The notes below the pieces were generated by a model. That model was not told where the DNA came from, made no database searches, and saw only the letters and a program-made list of their open reading frames with translations. From assembly GCA_003023105.1 (NCBI GenBank), contig PXSZ01000055.1, forward strand, positions 1-7,429: a stretch of DNA of 7,429 nucleotides, given 5' to 3'. Position numbers and translations under genes: made by a program. Of the stretch, positions 5,390 to 7,429 are shown one piece after another (within the stretch, counting starts at the first letter, position 1; the number at the start of each line of letters is the position of its first letter). The DNA comes from Bacteroidetes bacterium QH_10_64_37. Lineage in GTDB: Bacteria; Bacteroidota; Rhodothermia; Rhodothermales; Salinibacteraceae.

Positions 5390-6418
5390 ATGGCCGATCG
5401 AACGACGCGCGAAAAGCTGGGCCTGATCGTGGACGTGGTGATGGTCATTCTCATTATCCTCAATCTCGCCCTCATCATCTTCGACTGGGCATTTACCACC
5501 CAGCTCGTCCAGACGCAGATGAAGGCCCACGTCCCCGCCGTATACACCTGGTACAATCAGACGATCCACCAGCATTTCCTCTTCTACGACCTCATATTCG
5601 TCACCATCTTCGTGGTGGAAATTCTCGTGCGCTGGGGACTGGCCATCTACCACGACCGGTATCACCGCTGGTTCTTCTACCCGTTCGTGCACTGGTACGA
5701 CGTGCTCGGCTGCATCCCCGTGGGATCGCTCCGCTCACTGCGCCTGCTCCGCGTGATCGCCATGGTCCCCAAACTCCAGCGAACCGGCCTCATCAATTTC
5801 CGCGAGACGTATCTCTACGAGGTCTTCGACAGGTACCGCGACATCGCGCTCGAGGAAATCAGCGATCGAGTCGTGGTCCGCATTATCGAGGGGGTACAGG
5901 AGGAAATCCGATTGAGCCAGACGGCGACCCAGCGTATTGACGAGGAAGTGATCGCTCCGCAGCGAGAGGCCCTGATCGAAGCGGTCACGCACCGGCTGCA
6001 GGAGGCCACGGCTGTCGCCTACGAGAGCCAGCAGGAGGACTTCCACGCGTATCTCGACTCGGTGATCGAGGACGCCGTCAGTCGAAATCGGGAAATTAGC
6101 ACCATTTCGTCCCTCCCCGGCGTGGGGCGGCCGGTGGCGAGCCTCCTCGAAAGCGCCATCAGCGACATCGTCTTCAATGTCGTGGACCGGATGGTGCGGG
6201 ACGTATGCTCGCTCGAAAACGACCAGGCCATCGCGCAGGTAACGTCGGTCTCGGCGGAAGCCCTGATGAGTCCCAAATACGACCGGCGCCTGAACCGGAT
6301 CGCCCGGTCGGTCGTGATCCAGTCGCTCGACGTAATCAAGGATCAGGTCGAGATCCAGCGCTGGAAGCAGAAGGACCCGCTGGGCCTGTCTCCGGACGCC
6401 TCCACGGACCGCTCCTGA
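5390..6418 (+). CDS. Pore-less voltage-sensor domain protein with long helical C-terminal region
   Basis: The 342-residue product has four membrane segments of the voltage-sensor type (Ion_trans family): S1 about 11-33, S2 about 64-86, S3 about 95-110 and S4 about 113-128. S2 carries FVVEILVRW with Phe74, Glu77 and Arg81, S3 has Asp104 in WYDVLGCIP, and S4 has Arg115, Arg118 and Arg121 at three-residue spacing. These are the charge-transfer-centre and gating-charge residues of Kv-type sensors. No S5-pore-S6 follows: no selectivity filter and no further hydrophobic segment of full length. Instead about 200 residues of charged, amphipathic helix (about 137-328) follow, with a Gly/Pro break at SLPGVGRPV (241-249). 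The protein could sense membrane potential and signal inward, conduct protons like Hv1, or assemble with another channel; the sequence does not decide. It lacks a phosphatase motif. ATG 5390 has no SD. It is followed after 3 bases by the HemW-like gene, so the two are probably cotranscribed. Confidence 0.75.
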   Translation: MADRTTREKLGLIVDVVMVILIILNLALIIFDWAFTTQLVQTQMKAHVPAVYTWYNQTIHQHFLFYDLIFVTIFVVEILVRWGLAIYHDRYHRWFFYPFVHWYDVLGCIPVGSLRSLRLLRVIAMVPKLQRTGLINFRETYLYEVFDRYRDIALEEISDRVVVRIIEGVQEEIRLSQTATQRIDEEVIAPQREALIEAVTHRLQEATAVAYESQQEDFHAYLDSVIEDAVSRNREISTISSLPGVGRPVASLLESAISDIVFNVVDRMVRDVCSLENDQAIAQVTSVSAEALMSPKYDRRLNRIARSVVIQSLDVIKDQVEIQRWKQKDPLGLSPDASTDRS

Positions 6419-6421
6419 TCG

Positions 6422-7429
6422 ATGGCCGGCCTGTACCTGCACGTTCCGTTTCAACAGTCCCCCCGATCGTCCGATGAGTCCGCGTTCGCGGCGGCGCTGA
6501 CCCGCGAGATCGAACAGTACGCCCAGCACCCGCTCACGGATCGGGCCTTCCGAACGCTGTACGTCGGCGGCGGGCGCCCCTCCTGTCTCTCCGAATCAGC
6601 GCTTCGAACGTTTGTCGAGGCCGTCCGCCGAAAGCTCGGCGCAGGAGCGATCGAGGAGGCGACGCTCGAACTCCACCCGACCGACGCGTCGCCCTTGTTC
6701 CTGGCAGCCCTCCGTGAACTCGGAGTCACTCGTCTGAGCATCGGGGACCCCTCGCTCGTCGATGAGGCGCTGCGCCCGACCCTTCGTCAAGCCCGCGAGG
6801 CCGGATTCGAGCGTCTCTCCGCCGATCTCGTCTTCGGTGGCGCCGAGCAATCGCACGCGGCCTGGAAGCAACGTCTTCAGCGGATCGTAGACCTGCGAGT
6901 GCCCCACGTCACCCTCCACGAACGGACTCCGAACGGCAACGAGACGAGCGGGGAGGGCGAGCGCCCCGATCGCTTCGCGGTTGCCATGACCTTCCTCGGT
7001 GCCAAGGGCTACGAGCAGTACGAGCTTACCCACTTCGCCCGGCCCGGCCATCGCTCGCGCTACCAGGCGCACGTCTACGCCCACGGCAACGTCCTGGGGC
7101 TCGGCCCGGACGCCGAGAGCTTCTGGTGGCCCACCCGCCCCGATCCCTCGACGGCGCAGCGGTGGTCGAACGTGACCGACATGACGGCGTACGTGGAGCG
7201 ACTGCGCAACGACGAGTCCCCGGTGGCGCAGCGGGAGACGCTCGACCGCACCGCCCTCGCCCGCGAGTACGTTCTCCTCCGCCTCCGAACGAAAGCGGGG
7301 CTGGACCTGGACGTGCTCGACGACCGATATGAGTTGTCCCTCCGCACCCGCCGGGCATCCACGCTGGATCGGCTCGCCGAGGAGGAGCTTATTCACGACG
7401 ATCCCGACCGCGTGCGCCTCACGGATCGT
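6422..7429 (+). CDS. HemW-family radical-SAM-fold protein lacking the Fe-S cysteines (3' end outside window)
   Basis: The frame is open from ATG 6422 to the window edge (336 codons, no stop). Along its length it follows HemW, the heme chaperone once annotated as oxygen-independent coproporphyrinogen oxidase: MAGLYLHVPF at 1-10, TLYVGGGRPS at 45-54, VTRLSIG at 102-108, REAGFERLSADLVFG at 125-139, VTLHERTP at 163-170, GYEQYELTHFARPGH at 196-210, GNVLGLGPDAESF at 222-234, and VRLTDR at the edge. HemW has CxxxCxxC straight after HIPF for its 4Fe-4S cluster. In this protein the stretch reads QQSPRSSDES, and the only Cys in the visible sequence is Cys55. The HN..YW segment reads YQAHVY, and about 12 residues including the LGR.H element after SIG are missing. 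Radical-SAM chemistry should therefore be impossible, although the rest is well kept and undisrupted, which suggests a retained non-catalytic role such as heme or partner binding. Start 3 bases after the voltage-sensor gene implies an operon. Full length is probably about 350-370 residues. Confidence 0.82.
   Translation, partial: MAGLYLHVPFQQSPRSSDESAFAAALTREIEQYAQHPLTDRAFRTLYVGGGRPSCLSESALRTFVEAVRRKLGAGAIEEATLELHPTDASPLFLAALRELGVTRLSIGDPSLVDEALRPTLRQAREAGFERLSADLVFGGAEQSHAAWKQRLQRIVDLRVPHVTLHERTPNGNETSGEGERPDRFAVAMTFLGAKGYEQYELTHFARPGHRSRYQAHVYAHGNVLGLGPDAESFWWPTRPDPSTAQRWSNVTDMTAYVERLRNDESPVAQRETLDRTALAREYVLLRLRTKAGLDLDVLDDRYELSLRTRRASTLDRLAEEELIHDDPDRVRLTDR

Noticed and set aside
5735..6529. 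Minus-strand open frame opposite the voltage-sensor gene
   Set aside because: Shadow of a strongly supported membrane-protein gene; composition is Arg/Asp/Gly repeats without a family pattern.
6596..7396. Minus-strand open frame opposite the HemW-like gene
   Set aside because: The plus strand follows HemW along its whole length; the minus frame shows no domain.
1..7429. CRISPR array, tRNA or rRNA gene, or complete insertion sequence
   Set aside because: No regularly spaced repeats, cloverleaf-like sequences, rRNA-like stretches or paired transposon ends were found by eye on either strand.

Overview
The window is GC-rich (about 60% by eye), with acidic proteins, poor Shine-Dalgarno sequences and a gene set that points to a Salinibacter-like or other Rhodothermota/Bacteroidota bacterium. 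That assignment is inferred from gene content and style; the window has no rRNA or other taxonomic marker. No tRNA, CRISPR array or complete insertion sequence was seen.

Layout. Bases 1-~930 are a decayed accessory strip. It holds a frameshifted C-terminal scrap of pyruvate phosphate dikinase, a REP-like palindrome, and a REP-associated tyrosine transposase (RAYT). The RAYT has a near-identical, more perfect palindrome inside its own reading frame and an internal deletion that puts its catalytic-Tyr motif out of frame. Bases 929-2191 (minus) encode a glutaryl-CoA dehydrogenase-type acyl-CoA dehydrogenase with its catalytic Glu intact. Bases 2396-2905 (plus) encode a small exported, beta-barrel-like protein. 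Bases 2961-~3130 are a frameshifted N-terminal scrap of urocanate hydratase, followed by about 200 bases with no convincing gene.

Bases 5255-3335 (minus) hold a DNA-end-processing pair: a NurA nuclease, then a stand-alone HAS-barrel protein (the N-terminal domain type of HerA) with no ATPase domain. No HerA motor is in the window. The spacer between the two genes carries G/T-rich inverted repeats and a perfect 12-bp palindrome. Diverging from nurA is a plus-strand pair, 5390-6418 and 6422-end, separated by 3 bases. The first protein is a voltage-sensor domain (S1-S4) with all charge-transfer residues but no pore, fused to a long helical cytoplasmic region. The second is a HemW-family radical-SAM relative that has lost all three iron-sulfur cysteines; it runs off the right edge.

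The most unusual points are the pairing of a pore-less voltage sensor with a cluster-less HemW homologue, the NurA/HAS-barrel pair without its motor, and the RAYT carrying its putative REP target in its own coding sequence. The two housekeeping-gene scraps are terminal fragments, most simply explained by partial duplication or recombination followed by decay.
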